Origin: Betaproteobacteria bacterium
GTDB taxonomy: Bacteria; Pseudomonadota; Gammaproteobacteria; Burkholderiales; Usitatibacteraceae
DNA: 64,000 nt
Reading direction: 5' to 3'
Assembly (NCBI GenBank): GCA_016720855.1
Contig: JADKJU010000002.1
Span: 310,001-374,000, forward strand
In this document: positions 8,519-16,802 of the stretch, one piece after another
Numbering within the stretch: the first letter of the stretch is position 1
How the letters are laid out: every line of letters begins with the position of its first letter
Translations under genes and position numbers: made by a program
Notes under the pieces: model-generated
Told to the model about the DNA's origin: nothing
Databases searched by the model: none
What the model saw: only the letters and a program-made list of their open reading frames with translations

Positions 8519-9202
8519 ATGCTGAAAATACCGTTGTTGATCGCAGCGATCGCCGCTGCAGCCGGTGGCCTGGCGTTTTCGACGCAGGCATCCGCAGGAG
8601 ATCCCGTTGCAGGCGCCATCATCGGTGGCGGAATCGGCGCTGCGGTCGGCGGCCCGCCTGGCGCTGCCGTGGGCGCCGTCATCGGCACCATCATCGGGAC
8701 CGCGGACAGGCGTTACTACGGGCCGTATTACGGCCCCCCTGGCGCCTATGCGCCCGCGCCTGCCTATGCCCCCGCGCCGGCCTATGCCCCCGCGCCGGCC
8801 TATGCACCCGCTCCCGCTTATGCCCCCGCATCCGGTTACTACGAGCCCGAGTCCGCATTCCCCGAACCCGCTCCGGCGTACTACGCGCCTGCACAGACGT
8901 ACTACGCGCCGCCAGCCGCGTATTACGCACCTCCGGCTGTGTATTACGCTCCCCAGCGATACCGGCCGGCGGCAGTCTATTACGCGCCGCCCGTCTATCG
9001 CCAGGCGAGGTACTACCCGGGTCCCGGCTACGCGCCACGCTACGCGCAACAAGGCGGTCGCCACGACGGCTATCAAGCTCAATACCAGGGCCGCCCGTAT
9101 CGCGGCTCGGTCGGCCAGTATCAGGGCCGCCCGAATGGCCAATCGAACGTCCAATACCAGGGCCGCCCGAATCGTGAATCGAACGGTGGGCGCGATCGCT
9201 GA
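8519..9202 (+). CDS. Secreted glycine-zipper protein with YAPAPA and YQGRP repeats
   Basis: 227 residues from ATG 8519, just behind GGCAGGAGG. A signal peptide (about 1-26, ending ASA) is followed by a glycine-zipper segment (GAIIGGGIGAAVGGPPGAAVG and onward to residue 62). Next come four YAPAPA units, a long Tyr/Pro/Ala stretch (YYAPP), and a C-terminal basic, Gln-rich tail with three QYQGRP units. Glycine zippers insert in or bind outer membranes, and the rest is low complexity, so a surface or envelope role is inferred. A strong terminator follows 16 bp after the stop, so it is probably transcribed alone. Confidence 0.8.
   Translation: MLKIPLLIAAIAAAAGGLAFSTQASAGDPVAGAIIGGGIGAAVGGPPGAAVGAVIGTIIGTADRRYYGPYYGPPGAYAPAPAYAPAPAYAPAPAYAPAPAYAPASGYYEPESAFPEPAPAYYAPAQTYYAPPAAYYAPPAVYYAPQRYRPAAVYYAPPVYRQARYYPGPGYAPRYAQQGGRHDGYQAQYQGRPYRGSVGQYQGRPNGQSNVQYQGRPNRESNGGRDR
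8747..8833 (+). repeat. 18-bp in-frame tandem repeat encoding YAPAPA
   Basis: Four and a half units of 18 bp (tat gcn ccn gcn ccn gcn). The middle units are almost identical at DNA level and the outer ones have drifted. It lies inside the glycine-zipper gene and may change copy number by slippage without shifting frame. Confidence 0.8.
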
Positions 9203-9217
9203 ACCGCCTTTCCAGCT

Positions 9218-9257
9218 GAAAATGAAAAGCCCCGCTTCGGCGGGGCTTTTCATTTTC
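9218..9257 (+). terminator. Rho-independent terminator after the glycine-zipper gene
   Basis: A 16-bp perfect stem: GAAAATGAAAAGCCCC pairs with GGGGCTTTTCATTTTC around a GCTTCGGC loop. The stem's own A and T tracts supply a U-run on both strands, so it can stop transcription from either side. Confidence 0.9.
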
Positions 9258-9280
9258 AAAGGAGGCAACGACGAGTGCCG

Positions 9281-9321
9281 CCCCTCTCCCCCTCACCAGG
9301 GAAAGGGGCCGGGGATGAGGG
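9281..9321 (-). repeat. Intergenic CCCTCA..CCGGCCCCT repeat, copy 1
   Basis: On the minus strand this reads CCCTCATCCCCGGCCCCTTT and then CCCTGGTGAGGGGGAGAGG. Related GC-rich units with the same opening CCCTCA and a following GAGGGG arm occur at 15381, 25465 and 26083, always between genes. The arms can pair, so it is probably a dispersed palindromic repeat. Confidence 0.5.
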
Positions 9322-9422
9322 ATGCAACGCTACGGGTACGCCTTGCTGAAGTCGGTTCCGACGCAGGTATCATCGGGGCAGGCCCACCGCGTCCGGTTAG
9401 CCGCCGGCGGAGAAAGGAAAGC

Positions 9423-10412
9423 GTGAACAAGCGAGAACGAGTGCTGGCGGCGATCCGCGGCGAGGCCGTCGATCGCGTCCCCTTCAGCTTCTGGCTGCAC
9501 AACTTCGCCAGGGAAGACTCGGCCGGCGCGCTGGTCGAGGAGACGCTCAGGCTGCACCGCACCTTCGGCTGGGATTTCCTGAAGCCCCAGTCGCGCTACC
9601 AGTGCTTCGCGGAGATGTGGGGACTGGAATACCGCCAGCCGCCGGACCGCGCGGAATGGCCGGTGATCACGAAGCTGCCGGTGAATCGCGCCGCGGACCT
9701 CGCGACGCTGACCCCTGCAGATCCTTCCCGGGGCGCGCTTGCGGAGCAACTGGAGGCGATGTCCGCGATTCGCGCCGCCGTCGGCGCCGACGTGCCGATC
9801 GTCGCCACGGTGTTCGCGCCCCTGATGGTCGCGCAGTTCATGGTGCCCGGCGGCATCGACGCGGTGCTCGCGCTCGCGCGCGAGAACCCGAAGTCGCTCG
9901 AGCGCGGCCTGGAAGCCATCGCGGTGACCCAGGAGAACTTCACGCGCCTCGCCCTCGAGCGCGGCGTCGACGGCATCTTCTACGCCACCAACGTCGCCAC
10001 GAAGAGCCTGCTGGCGCCCGAGGAATTCCTTCGCTTCCAGCGGCCGTACGACAGGCGCATCCTCGAGGCCGCCTCCAGCGCACCGTTCAATATCGTCCAC
10101 ATGTGCGGCGGCGGGATCCTCTTCGAGGAATTCGTCGACTACCCGGTGAGCGTTTTCAGCTGGGCCACCACGACGGGGAACCCCTCCCTCACCGAAGTGC
10201 ATCGACGCACCGGCCGCGCCGTGCTCGGTGGTTTGCCCGCGAAACCCGAGATCAAGTCGATGACGGCGCAGGCACTCAAGGCCCGCGCCCGCACCTCCCT
10301 CGCCGAAATGGGCGGCCGCCACCACCTCCTGGGACCCGATTGCTCGATCAACCCCGATACGCCCGAGGAACTGCTGCACGCCGTGGGCGAGGTCGTGCGA
10401 GCCGCCGCCTGA
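9423..10412 (+). CDS. Uroporphyrinogen decarboxylase-family protein (methyltransferase-like)
   Basis: 329 residues from GTG 9423, with AAAGGAAAG just upstream. The start MNKRERVLAAIRGEAVDRVP is the standard opening of the URO-D superfamily branch that includes corrinoid methyltransferases (MtaA/MtbA-like) rather than heme-pathway HemE, which starts differently. The rest (RLALERGVDGIFYATN, FNIVHMCGGGILFEEFVDYP, VLGGLPAK) fits a TIM barrel with a His-x-Cys-type site near HMCGGG. No corrinoid protein or activating gene is adjacent, so the methyl donor and acceptor remain unknown. It stands alone: upstream is a terminator and downstream a convergent gene 10 bp away. Confidence 0.75.
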   Translation: MNKRERVLAAIRGEAVDRVPFSFWLHNFAREDSAGALVEETLRLHRTFGWDFLKPQSRYQCFAEMWGLEYRQPPDRAEWPVITKLPVNRAADLATLTPADPSRGALAEQLEAMSAIRAAVGADVPIVATVFAPLMVAQFMVPGGIDAVLALARENPKSLERGLEAIAVTQENFTRLALERGVDGIFYATNVATKSLLAPEEFLRFQRPYDRRILEAASSAPFNIVHMCGGGILFEEFVDYPVSVFSWATTTGNPSLTEVHRRTGRAVLGGLPAKPEIKSMTAQALKARARTSLAEMGGRHHLLGPDCSINPDTPEELLHAVGEVVRAAA

Positions 10413-10422
10413 GGCGGCGTTC

Positions 10423-11682
10423 TCAGGCGACGCCGAGGAAGGGAAAATCCACCCCGGGCCGGCGGCCGGCGACGATCTCGGCGATCGCACGACCCGACCC
10501 GCAGGATTGCGTCCAGCCCACGGTGCCGTGTCCGGCATTGAGGAAGAGGCCCGGCACCTTCGAGCGCCCCACGCAGGGAAGGTTGCTCGGCGTGGTGGGC
10601 CGAAGACCCGCCCAGAACTCCGCGCGCCCCGCGTCCCCCGCGCCGGGAAACAGCTCCAGGGTGTGACGCACCAGCGCCTCGCAGCGCTTGCGGTCCACAG
10701 TCAGGTCGAAATCCGCGATCTCCGCGGTGCTCGTGGCGCGGATCCGATCGCCCAGCCGGGAAAAGGCGATCTTCGCCGCCGCGTCGGTCACGCCGATGCG
10801 CAGCGCCGCCTTCTCGTCGGCCACCGGGAGCGTGATCGAGTAGCCCTTTACCGGGTAGATGTCGAGATCGACACCCACCGGCTTTACCAGCGCCGGCGTG
10901 TGCGGACCCAGGCACACCACGGTGCAACGTGCGGCGATGGACTCGCGCCTGCCGTCGGCGTGATCCACCTCGGCACCCTTCACCTCGCCGTTCTCCAGGA
11001 GGAGGCGGCGCACCGTTGACCCGTAGTCGAAGCGGATGCCCCGCTCGGTCCCCAGCCTCGCCAGCGCCTGCGTGAACTGGTGGGCGTCGCCCGTCTCGTC
11101 GTGGCGGGAATAGATGCCGCCTGCGAGCCGGTCGCGCAGGTGAGCCAGCGCGGGCTCGGTGGCAATGCACTCGTCGACATCGAGAACGGTGCGCTTCAGG
11201 CCATGCGCCTGGAGGCGCCGCGCCGTGGCGGCCGCCTTGCCGAAAGCCTGCGGATCGGTGTGGAAAAGCAGGATCCCGCCCTCATGGAAGTCGTATCCGA
11301 TGCCCGTCTCGGCGCGCAGGGCCCGCAGCGTTTCGCGGCTGTAGAGGCTGATGGCGGCCAGATGAAGGAGGTTCCTCGAGTAGCGCGCGGGCGAGCATTC
11401 GCGAAGGAACTTCGCGAGCCATCGCCACTGATCGAAGCGCCAACGCGGGCGCCACACGAGAGGTGCCCCGTCCTGCAGGAGCCACCGGGGCAACTGGCGC
11501 AACGTCGAGGGGTTGGACCAGGGCTCGGCCAGGTGCGCCGATACCTGGCCCGCGTTGGCGAAGCTCGACTCGAGGGCCGCGCCTTCGCGCCGTTCGATCA
11601 CGCGAACGTCGTGGCCCTGCGCCCTCAGGTACCACGCTGTCGTGACGCCGATGACCCCGGCGCCGAGGACGAGGACAGTCAC
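10423..11682 (-). CDS. dadA: D-amino acid dehydrogenase (FAD-dependent)
   Basis: 419 residues, the usual DadA length. The N-terminal Rossmann motif VLGAGVIGVTTAWYL, the ERREGAALESSFANAGQVS flavin region, the conserved WxAGLRPTTPSNLPCVG stretch and the C-terminal NAGHGTVGWTQSCGSG all match DadA. The enzyme oxidises D-amino acids to 2-oxo acids and ammonia, feeding electrons to the membrane quinone pool. No alanine racemase or Lrp gene is beside it. It lies 60 bp downstream of a Bug receptor gene on the same strand, so the two may be co-transcribed. Confidence 0.9.
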   Translation of the reverse strand: MTVLVLGAGVIGVTTAWYLRAQGHDVRVIERREGAALESSFANAGQVSAHLAEPWSNPSTLRQLPRWLLQDGAPLVWRPRWRFDQWRWLAKFLRECSPARYSRNLLHLAAISLYSRETLRALRAETGIGYDFHEGGILLFHTDPQAFGKAAATARRLQAHGLKRTVLDVDECIATEPALAHLRDRLAGGIYSRHDETGDAHQFTQALARLGTERGIRFDYGSTVRRLLLENGEVKGAEVDHADGRRESIAARCTVVCLGPHTPALVKPVGVDLDIYPVKGYSITLPVADEKAALRIGVTDAAAKIAFSRLGDRIRATSTAEIADFDLTVDRKRCEALVRHTLELFPGAGDAGRAEFWAGLRPTTPSNLPCVGRSKVPGLFLNAGHGTVGWTQSCGSGRAIAEIVAGRRPGVDFPFLGVA

Positions 11683-11694
11683 CCGGCCTGCCTC

Positions 11695-11788
11695 CTCAAT
11701 CGACCTGCGCGCCGGTTTCGTTGACGATGCGGCTCCACTTGCTCAATCGACCTGCGCGCCCGTTTCCTTGACGATGCGGCTCCACTTG
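11695..11788. repeat. 47-bp direct tandem duplication of a gene 3' end
   Basis: Copies at 11695-11741 and 11742-11788 differ at only two bases. The right copy is the last codons (KWSRIVKETGAQVD plus stop) of the Bug receptor gene. The left copy repeats them beyond the stop (KWSRIVNETGAQVD). A recent slippage or unequal exchange is the simple explanation. Confidence 0.9.
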
Positions 11789-12702
11789 GCGAACTCGGCG
11801 CGCTGGAAGGCATCGAACTGCGCGGGAGTGTTCCCGACGGGAATGCCGCCCAGTCCGCGGATCTTCTCGCGCACGTCGGGCAGCCCCACGATGCGCACGA
11901 TCTCCGCATTGAGCTTCTTCACGATCGCGGGCGGCGTGCCCTTCGGCGCCCACATCCCGTGCCAGGTCGAGAGGTTCATCTGCGGCATCTTGAGTTCCTG
12001 GAACGTCGGCACGTCCGGCAGAATCGGCGAGCGCTTCTCGGAGGAGACCGCCAGGGCCCGCATGCGGCCGCCCTGGATGTTGCCCATGGCGGCGGTTAGC
12101 GCATCGAACATCAGCGGCACCTGCCCGCCGATCACGTCGGCCATGGCCGCGCCGCTTCCCTTGTACGGGATGTGGGTGAGGTCCACGCCTGCGGCCCGCT
12201 TGAACACCTCGCCCGCAAGGTGCGTGGAGGAGCCACTGCCCGCCGAGGCGTAGGCCAGGCCGGGCTTCGCCTTGGCCCACTCGATGACGTCGTGCACCGA
12301 CTTCGCCGCGTTGCCGGAGCCCGTGAGCATGACCATCGGCACTTCCGTTGCCTGCCCCACCGCGACGAAGTCGTCGAGGGCGTTGTAGGTGATCTTGCTG
12401 AAGAGGCTGGGCACGATCACGTGGATCGAGGAGTTCACCAGAAGCGTGTAGCCGTCGGGCGCGGACTTGGCCACGCTATCGGCGCCGATCATGCCCGAGG
12501 CGCCGGACTTGTTCTCGATGACGAACGACTGGCCGAACGTCTCGCTCATCTTCTGCGCGAGGATTCGCGCCACGATGTCCACCGAGCCGCCCGGGGCGAA
12601 GGGAGCAATGATCTTCACGGCGCGGGTGGGCCACTCCTGCGCATGCGCCGCCCCTGCCACCATGGCCACCAACCCCAGAACCGCAAGCAGCTTCTTCATC
12701 AT
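11743..12702 (-). CDS. Bug-family tripartite tricarboxylate transporter receptor
   Basis: 319 residues. A signal peptide (MMKKLLAVLGLVAMVAGAAHA) is followed by EWPTRAVKIIAPFAPGGSVD, the signature opening of TctC/Bug periplasmic binding proteins, then GASGMIGADSVAKSAPDGYT and HIPYKGSGAAMADVIGGQV. Bug proteins capture carboxylates or related small molecules in the periplasm. The partner membrane proteins TctA and TctB are not in this stretch, which is common for this expanded family in betaproteobacteria. The neighbours (dadA downstream, an SDR upstream) suggest an organic or amino acid substrate, but nothing in the sequence fixes it. The 3' end is duplicated in tandem. Confidence 0.92.
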   Translation of the reverse strand: MMKKLLAVLGLVAMVAGAAHAQEWPTRAVKIIAPFAPGGSVDIVARILAQKMSETFGQSFVIENKSGASGMIGADSVAKSAPDGYTLLVNSSIHVIVPSLFSKITYNALDDFVAVGQATEVPMVMLTGSGNAAKSVHDVIEWAKAKPGLAYASAGSGSSTHLAGEVFKRAAGVDLTHIPYKGSGAAMADVIGGQVPLMFDALTAAMGNIQGGRMRALAVSSEKRSPILPDVPTFQELKMPQMNLSTWHGMWAPKGTPPAIVKKLNAEIVRIVGLPDVREKIRGLGGIPVGNTPAQFDAFQRAEFAKWSRIVKETGAQVD

Positions 12703-12762
12703 GATGCCTCCTGTCGTTCGATGATCTAAACGGGGCCAACCCTGCGCCCCACTCCCTTTGCC

Positions 12763-13545
12763 TCAGAAGACCCCGGAATAGCCTCCCCCGTCAATGAGGA
12801 TGTTCTGGGCCGTGATGAATCCCGCATCCGCCGAGCAGAGGAATGCACAGAGCGCGGCGAATTCCTCGGGCCGGCCGAATCGACCCGCGGCGTTGGTGGA
12901 GCCGCGCTCCTTCCACACCTCGTCGAAGGGCTTGCCGCTTCTCTGCGCCAGCGTGCGCCCGAATTCGAGCTGCGTCTCGGTGGCGAAGACGCCGGTAAGC
13001 AAGGCGTTCGCCGTGACGTTGTGGCGGACGCCCTCGCGTCCGATGCCGTTCATGAAGCCCGCCAGGCCCAGCCGGGGACTCACCGACAGCATGTGCTCGA
13101 GCTTTGGCTCCTTCACGAAGCGCGAGGTGACCGCGACGATGCGGCCGAACCGCCGCGCCATCATGCCGTCGACCACGCCGGTGATGAGCTCGATGGGCGA
13201 GAGCATCATGGAGTCCAGCGCGCGAATCCAGTCGTCGTGGGTCCAGTCGCGGAAATCGGGGTTCTCGTCGGGCCACGCGCCGCAGTGCACGAGGATGTCG
13301 GGATTGCTGCATGCGGCGAGGAGGCTCTTGCGCCCTTCGCTCACGGAAAGATCGGTGGCCACGGTCTCCACCTTCACGCCGCTGGCGCTCCGGATCAGTT
13401 CCGCGGCGGCTTGCAGCGCCTTCGCATCGCGCGCGGCCAGCACGAGATCGACGCCCTCGGCGGCCAGCCGCGCCGCGCAGGCGTTGCCCAGACCGCGGCT
13501 TGCGCCGCACACGATCGCCTTGCGGCCTCGAATCCCCAGATCCAT
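12763..13545 (-). CDS. Atypical short-chain dehydrogenase/reductase
   Basis: 260 residues from ATG 13545. The nucleotide-binding motif is intact (GASRGLGNACAARLAAEG) and the end ILIDGGGYSGVF is SDR-like. The catalytic block is not: after VAVTSRFVKEPKLEHMLSVS the expected YxxxK reads SPRLG, so both the Tyr and the Lys are missing. A branch of FabG-like SDRs with SxxR in this position exists, and this belongs with it. It may therefore bind NAD(P) without standard ketoreductase chemistry. It is divergent from the aldo/keto reductase gene, with about 120 bp between the starts. Confidence 0.8.
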   Translation of the reverse strand: MDLGIRGRKAIVCGASRGLGNACAARLAAEGVDLVLAARDAKALQAAAELIRSASGVKVETVATDLSVSEGRKSLLAACSNPDILVHCGAWPDENPDFRDWTHDDWIRALDSMMLSPIELITGVVDGMMARRFGRIVAVTSRFVKEPKLEHMLSVSPRLGLAGFMNGIGREGVRHNVTANALLTGVFATETQLEFGRTLAQRSGKPFDEVWKERGSTNAAGRFGRPEEFAALCAFLCSADAGFITAQNILIDGGGYSGVF

Positions 13546-13666
13546 TCCCGCTCCGTGGCGGTCTACGGGCCGCTTCCCGTCGCCACTGTATCGAACTTTG
13601 CATCGATGCGGGTGCAGCGGCGCTACCATGGCACGATCGCCGTTTCCGATCCCGGGGAGAACCACG

Positions 13667-14695
13667 ATGCAGTACGTCAATTTCGGCACGAGCGGGCTCA
13701 AGGTCTCGCGAATCGCGCTCGGCATGATGACCTTCGGCACCCCCGAGTGGCGGCCGTGGATCCGCGACGAGGAGACCGCCCGCGAAGTCACGCGCCGCGC
13801 GATCGAGCTGGGCATCACCGTGTTCGATACCGCCGACATGTACTCGGCGGGAATGTCCGAGGAGATCACCGGCCGGGTCCTGCGCGAATTCGCGACGCGC
13901 GACGAGATCGTCATCGCGACCAAGGTGTACTTTCCCGTGGACCTCGCCTTCAAGGGCGGCAATGCACCCGGGCCCAAGCCCGCCGTGCGGCCGAACATGA
14001 GCGGGCTGTCGAGAAAGCGGATCCTTTCGGCGGTGGATGCGAGCCTCGGGCGCCTGGGCACCGACTACATCGACCTCTACCAGATCCATCGCTTCGACGC
14101 CGCCACCCCGGTGGAGGAGACGATGGAGGCGCTTCACGACACGGTGAAGGCCGGCAAGGTGCGCTACCTCGGCGCCTCCAGCATGTGGGCCTGGCAGTTC
14201 GCCAGGATGCAGCGTGCCGCCGAGGTCCATGGATGGACGAAATTCATCTCGATGCAGAACCACTACAACCTCGCCTACCGCGAGGAAGAGCGCGAGATGA
14301 TTCCCTTTTGCCGCGATACCGGCGTGGGCGTGATGCCGTGGAGCCCGCTCGCGCGCGGCTTCCTGGCCGGCAACCGCGCTAGGGAGGACAAGCAGGGCGG
14401 AGGCGAGTCGCGTGCCCGTACCGATGACATCGCGCTGAAATACTACTATCAGGACGCCGACTTCGCGGTGGTGGATGCGTTATCCGCCCTGGCGAAGTCG
14501 AAGGGCGTCTCCAGCGCCGTCCTCGCCTACGCGTGGCTGCTCCATCGCCCCGGCGTGACAGCCCCTCTCGTGGGCGCGAGCAAGGCCTGGCAGATCGAAG
14601 AGGCGGTAAAGGCCCTGGAGCTGAAGCTCACGCCGGAGGATATGGCGGCGCTCGAGGCGCCGTACCGGCCGCATCCGGTGCTGGGACACACTTGA
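13667..14695 (+). CDS. Aldo/keto reductase
   Basis: 342 residues from ATG 13667, with GGGGAGA upstream. The TIM-barrel AKR tetrad is present: Asp in VFDTADMYS with its Tyr, Lys in IVIATKVYF, and His in LYQIHRFD. The opening MQYVNFGTSGLKVSRIALG and GVMPWSPLARGFLAG match the YajO/YghZ-like AKR group. It reduces aldehydes or ketones with NADPH; the natural substrate is unknown. The stop is one base from the convergent UPF0149 gene. Confidence 0.92.
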   Translation: MQYVNFGTSGLKVSRIALGMMTFGTPEWRPWIRDEETAREVTRRAIELGITVFDTADMYSAGMSEEITGRVLREFATRDEIVIATKVYFPVDLAFKGGNAPGPKPAVRPNMSGLSRKRILSAVDASLGRLGTDYIDLYQIHRFDAATPVEETMEALHDTVKAGKVRYLGASSMWAWQFARMQRAAEVHGWTKFISMQNHYNLAYREEEREMIPFCRDTGVGVMPWSPLARGFLAGNRAREDKQGGGESRARTDDIALKYYYQDADFAVVDALSALAKSKGVSSAVLAYAWLLHRPGVTAPLVGASKAWQIEEAVKALELKLTPEDMAALEAPYRPHPVLGHT

Positions 14696-14696
14696 A

Positions 14697-15374
14697 TCAG
14701 CCCGCTCCGTGGCAGGCCTTGTACTTCTTCCCGCTCCCGCAGGGACACGGGTCGTTGCGCCCCACCTTGGCCGCCTCGCGCTTGATGGGCTCGCGGTTCA
14801 CGCGCCGCTCGAACCAGAAATGGTAAGCCTTGGCGATGTCGGCCGCGATCGCTTCGCGCGCCTCGTCCATCAGGCGGCGTTCCTCCTTCGATGAGCACCA
14901 CTCCTCGCCCTCCTCGAGCGCACTTTCCTTCAGGCGCCCGGAGAGCAGCATGAAGGGGTAGAGGAGCTCGCTTACCACCTCTTCGTCCTCGCCCATCTCG
15001 AACCAGCCGGGCTCGGCGAGCTGCGTGCCCTCGAGGTAGCCGTCGCACCACAGGGCGAGCTCCTCCTCGCCTTCCTCGACGGGGTAGGAGAGGATGTCGA
15101 TCCCGTCCTCGCCCGCCATCTGGCGCAAGGTGTCGTCGTGGAAGCGCAGGAGCAGTTGTTCGACTTCCTTCGCCTGCGTCTCGGCGTTGAATTTGCCCTC
15201 GCCCAGGACGACCGGAATCCACTTTTCGGGCGGGACGGGTTGCGGGGAGCTCGCGGCAGCGCAGAGCAGGCCCTGGATGGCGTCGAGCGTCATCGAGCTC
15301 TCCATCTCCGCGCAGGAGAGGAGCTCGTCGAGGCGATCGAGGTCGGCGTCGGTGAGGCGGGGGAGCGATGACAT
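14697..15374 (-). CDS. UPF0149 (YecA-like) protein with SEC-C zinc motif
   Basis: 225 residues. The N-terminal 170 residues have UPF0149 features (CAEMESSMTLDAIQGLLCA; ALWCDGYLEGTQLAEPGW). The C-terminus ends in the SEC-C zinc-binding motif CPCGSGKKYKACH, as found at the tail of SecA. Proteins of this design interact with ribosomes or proteins under stress, but their function is not settled. It is strongly acidic (PVEEGEEELALW, GEDEEVVSE). The start ATG 15374 is well placed. Confidence 0.85.
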   Translation of the reverse strand: MSSLPRLTDADLDRLDELLSCAEMESSMTLDAIQGLLCAAASSPQPVPPEKWIPVVLGEGKFNAETQAKEVEQLLLRFHDDTLRQMAGEDGIDILSYPVEEGEEELALWCDGYLEGTQLAEPGWFEMGEDEEVVSELLYPFMLLSGRLKESALEEGEEWCSSKEERRLMDEAREAIAADIAKAYHFWFERRVNREPIKREAAKVGRNDPCPCGSGKKYKACHGAG

Positions 15375-15380
15375 GTTCTT

Positions 15381-15422
15381 CTCCCCTCATCGCGCTGGCG
15401 GAAGAGGGGTCGCGGGTGAGGG
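15381..15422 (-). repeat. Intergenic CCCTCA repeat, copy 2
   Basis: On the minus strand it opens CCCTCACCCGCGACCCCTCT and closes with GATGAGGGG, matching the copy at 9281. It lies between the UPF0149 gene and the monooxygenase remnant. Confidence 0.5.
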
Positions 15423-15440
15423 ATCGGCGGTGAGGTTACC

Positions 15441-15664
15441 TTACGGATTCGCCAATTGCGAATCGGCGGGCGCTTCGTTCCGGCTTTCGAGCCCGTAGTC
15501 GCACGAGATTTTCGCGACCCGCAATCGATAATCCGCGAAATAGCTCTCCCGGCCCAGCTTCCGCATCGCGCGATGCTCGGGGAGCTTTCGCCACGCCTGG
15601 AGCACCTTCCCATCCCGCCAGATCGAGAGCGAGAGGAGCTTGCCCGGTTGCGCAAGGCTTTTTT
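15441..15664 (-). pseudogene. 5'-truncated antibiotic biosynthesis monooxygenase-like gene
   Basis: Reading down from 15664, the frame gives EKSLAQPGKLLSLSIWRDG, then KVLQAWRKLPEHRAMRKLGR, ESYFADYRLRVAKISCDYG and a stop at 15441. This is the C-terminal half of an ABM-domain protein: PGKLLSLSxW followed by AW.....H..A, F.DYRLRVA and DYG. The N-terminal half is absent. The frame runs backwards into the 3' end of the enolase-superfamily gene with no start of its own. It is therefore a remnant left by a deletion that joined it to its neighbour. Confidence 0.65.
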
Positions 15665-16786
15665 CTAGCGCCCCACCCGAAACCGCTCCAGCCGCGCCAG
15701 ATCCGGCTCCACCCCCAGCCCCGGCGCATCCGATAGCGTCACCCACCCGTCGCGCGGCGTGGGCTGGAATACCTCCTCGCGAAGTAGGTTGGGATTCGCA
15801 TCCACTTCGGCAAAGCCCTCGGGCCCCATCGCCGCACGCAGGTGAAGGGAAGCCGCGAGCCCGATGCCGCCGCCGAGCCAGTGGGGGCAGTAAATGGCGC
15901 CATGTCGCCTCGCAAGTGACGCCACGTCGCGACAGCCGGATAGCCCGCCCCACTTCCCCACATCGGGCTGGATGAACGCGAGGAATTCCGCGGCCAGGGC
16001 ATCGGCGAATTCGTCGAGGCCGCGCAGGTTCTCCCCCGCGGCAAGCGGCACGCCGCATCTGCCGGAAAGATCGACCCAATGCGGGATAAGCTCATCGGCC
16101 GCGATCGGCTCCTCGACCCAGCAGGGACGGAAAGGCGCCAGTTCCGCAATGCGGTGCATCGCCTCGTCCGGAGACCAGGCCTGATTGGCGTCGACCATGA
16201 CGACCGCATCTTCCCCCAGCGCCGCGCGGATCTCCGAGAAGTTGGACCGGTCCTTCTCCGCGCCGAATCCCACCTTGAATTTGAAGGCTCGATAGCCTTC
16301 GTCGCGCTTGGCCATCGCGGTCCTGGCCACTTCCCCGGGCCCCAGCCCGCTCGCATATACGCGCACCCGGTTGCCGCCCGCGGGGCCGGTTGCGAGCAAC
16401 TTCCACAGCGGCTGCCCCGCGCGGCGCCCTGCCATGTCCCACAGCGCCTGGTCGATGGCGCCGATGACCTGCGCGAACGGGCCGGGCTCGCCGCACTGGA
16501 TCGCCAGCCGCCGCACTTGTTTCTCGAGACGTTCGCGAACACGCGGCGCATCGTCGGTCGGGCTGCCCTCAAGCAGCGATGCGAACACGCTATCGACGAG
16601 GCGCGCGCGATGCTCGGCCCCCACCTGCGGAAAGTTGCAGAAGACCTCGCCCCAGCCCCACGCGCCGTCAGCCGCGCTCACGCGAAGAAAGAGCGCGGGT
16701 CGGCTCGTCATGGTGCCGAAGGAAGTCCTGACCGGGCTCTCGATCGGAACCCGGAAGACCCAGCACTCGATGCGGCTCACCGTCAT
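15665..16786 (-). CDS. Mandelate racemase/muconate lactonizing (enolase superfamily) enzyme
   Basis: 373 residues from ATG 16786. It has the capping domain (SRIECWVFRVP, GEVFCNFPQVG) and the barrel with KxK in AFKFKVGFG. The metal ligands are Asp in VMVDANQAW, Glu in CWVEEPI and Glu in AAGENLRG, followed by IQPDVGKWGGLSGC, which holds a second catalytic Lys, and YCPHWLGGGIG. This pattern fits the MLE/enoyl branch, acting on an acid or sugar acid. It ends 16 bp before the start side of the Bug gene's coding span on the same strand, so a shared transcript linking uptake and conversion of one carboxylate is likely. Exact substrate unknown. Confidence 0.88.
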   Translation of the reverse strand: MTVSRIECWVFRVPIESPVRTSFGTMTSRPALFLRVSAADGAWGWGEVFCNFPQVGAEHRARLVDSVFASLLEGSPTDDAPRVRERLEKQVRRLAIQCGEPGPFAQVIGAIDQALWDMAGRRAGQPLWKLLATGPAGGNRVRVYASGLGPGEVARTAMAKRDEGYRAFKFKVGFGAEKDRSNFSEIRAALGEDAVVMVDANQAWSPDEAMHRIAELAPFRPCWVEEPIAADELIPHWVDLSGRCGVPLAAGENLRGLDEFADALAAEFLAFIQPDVGKWGGLSGCRDVASLARRHGAIYCPHWLGGGIGLAASLHLRAAMGPEGFAEVDANPNLLREEVFQPTPRDGWVTLSDAPGLGVEPDLARLERFRVGR

Positions 16787-16802
16787 CGGAGCGCCCGGGG
16801 CA

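Noticed and set aside
8747..8833. Tandem repeats as a CRISPR array
   Set aside because: The units are contiguous, 18 bp, in-frame and without spacers.
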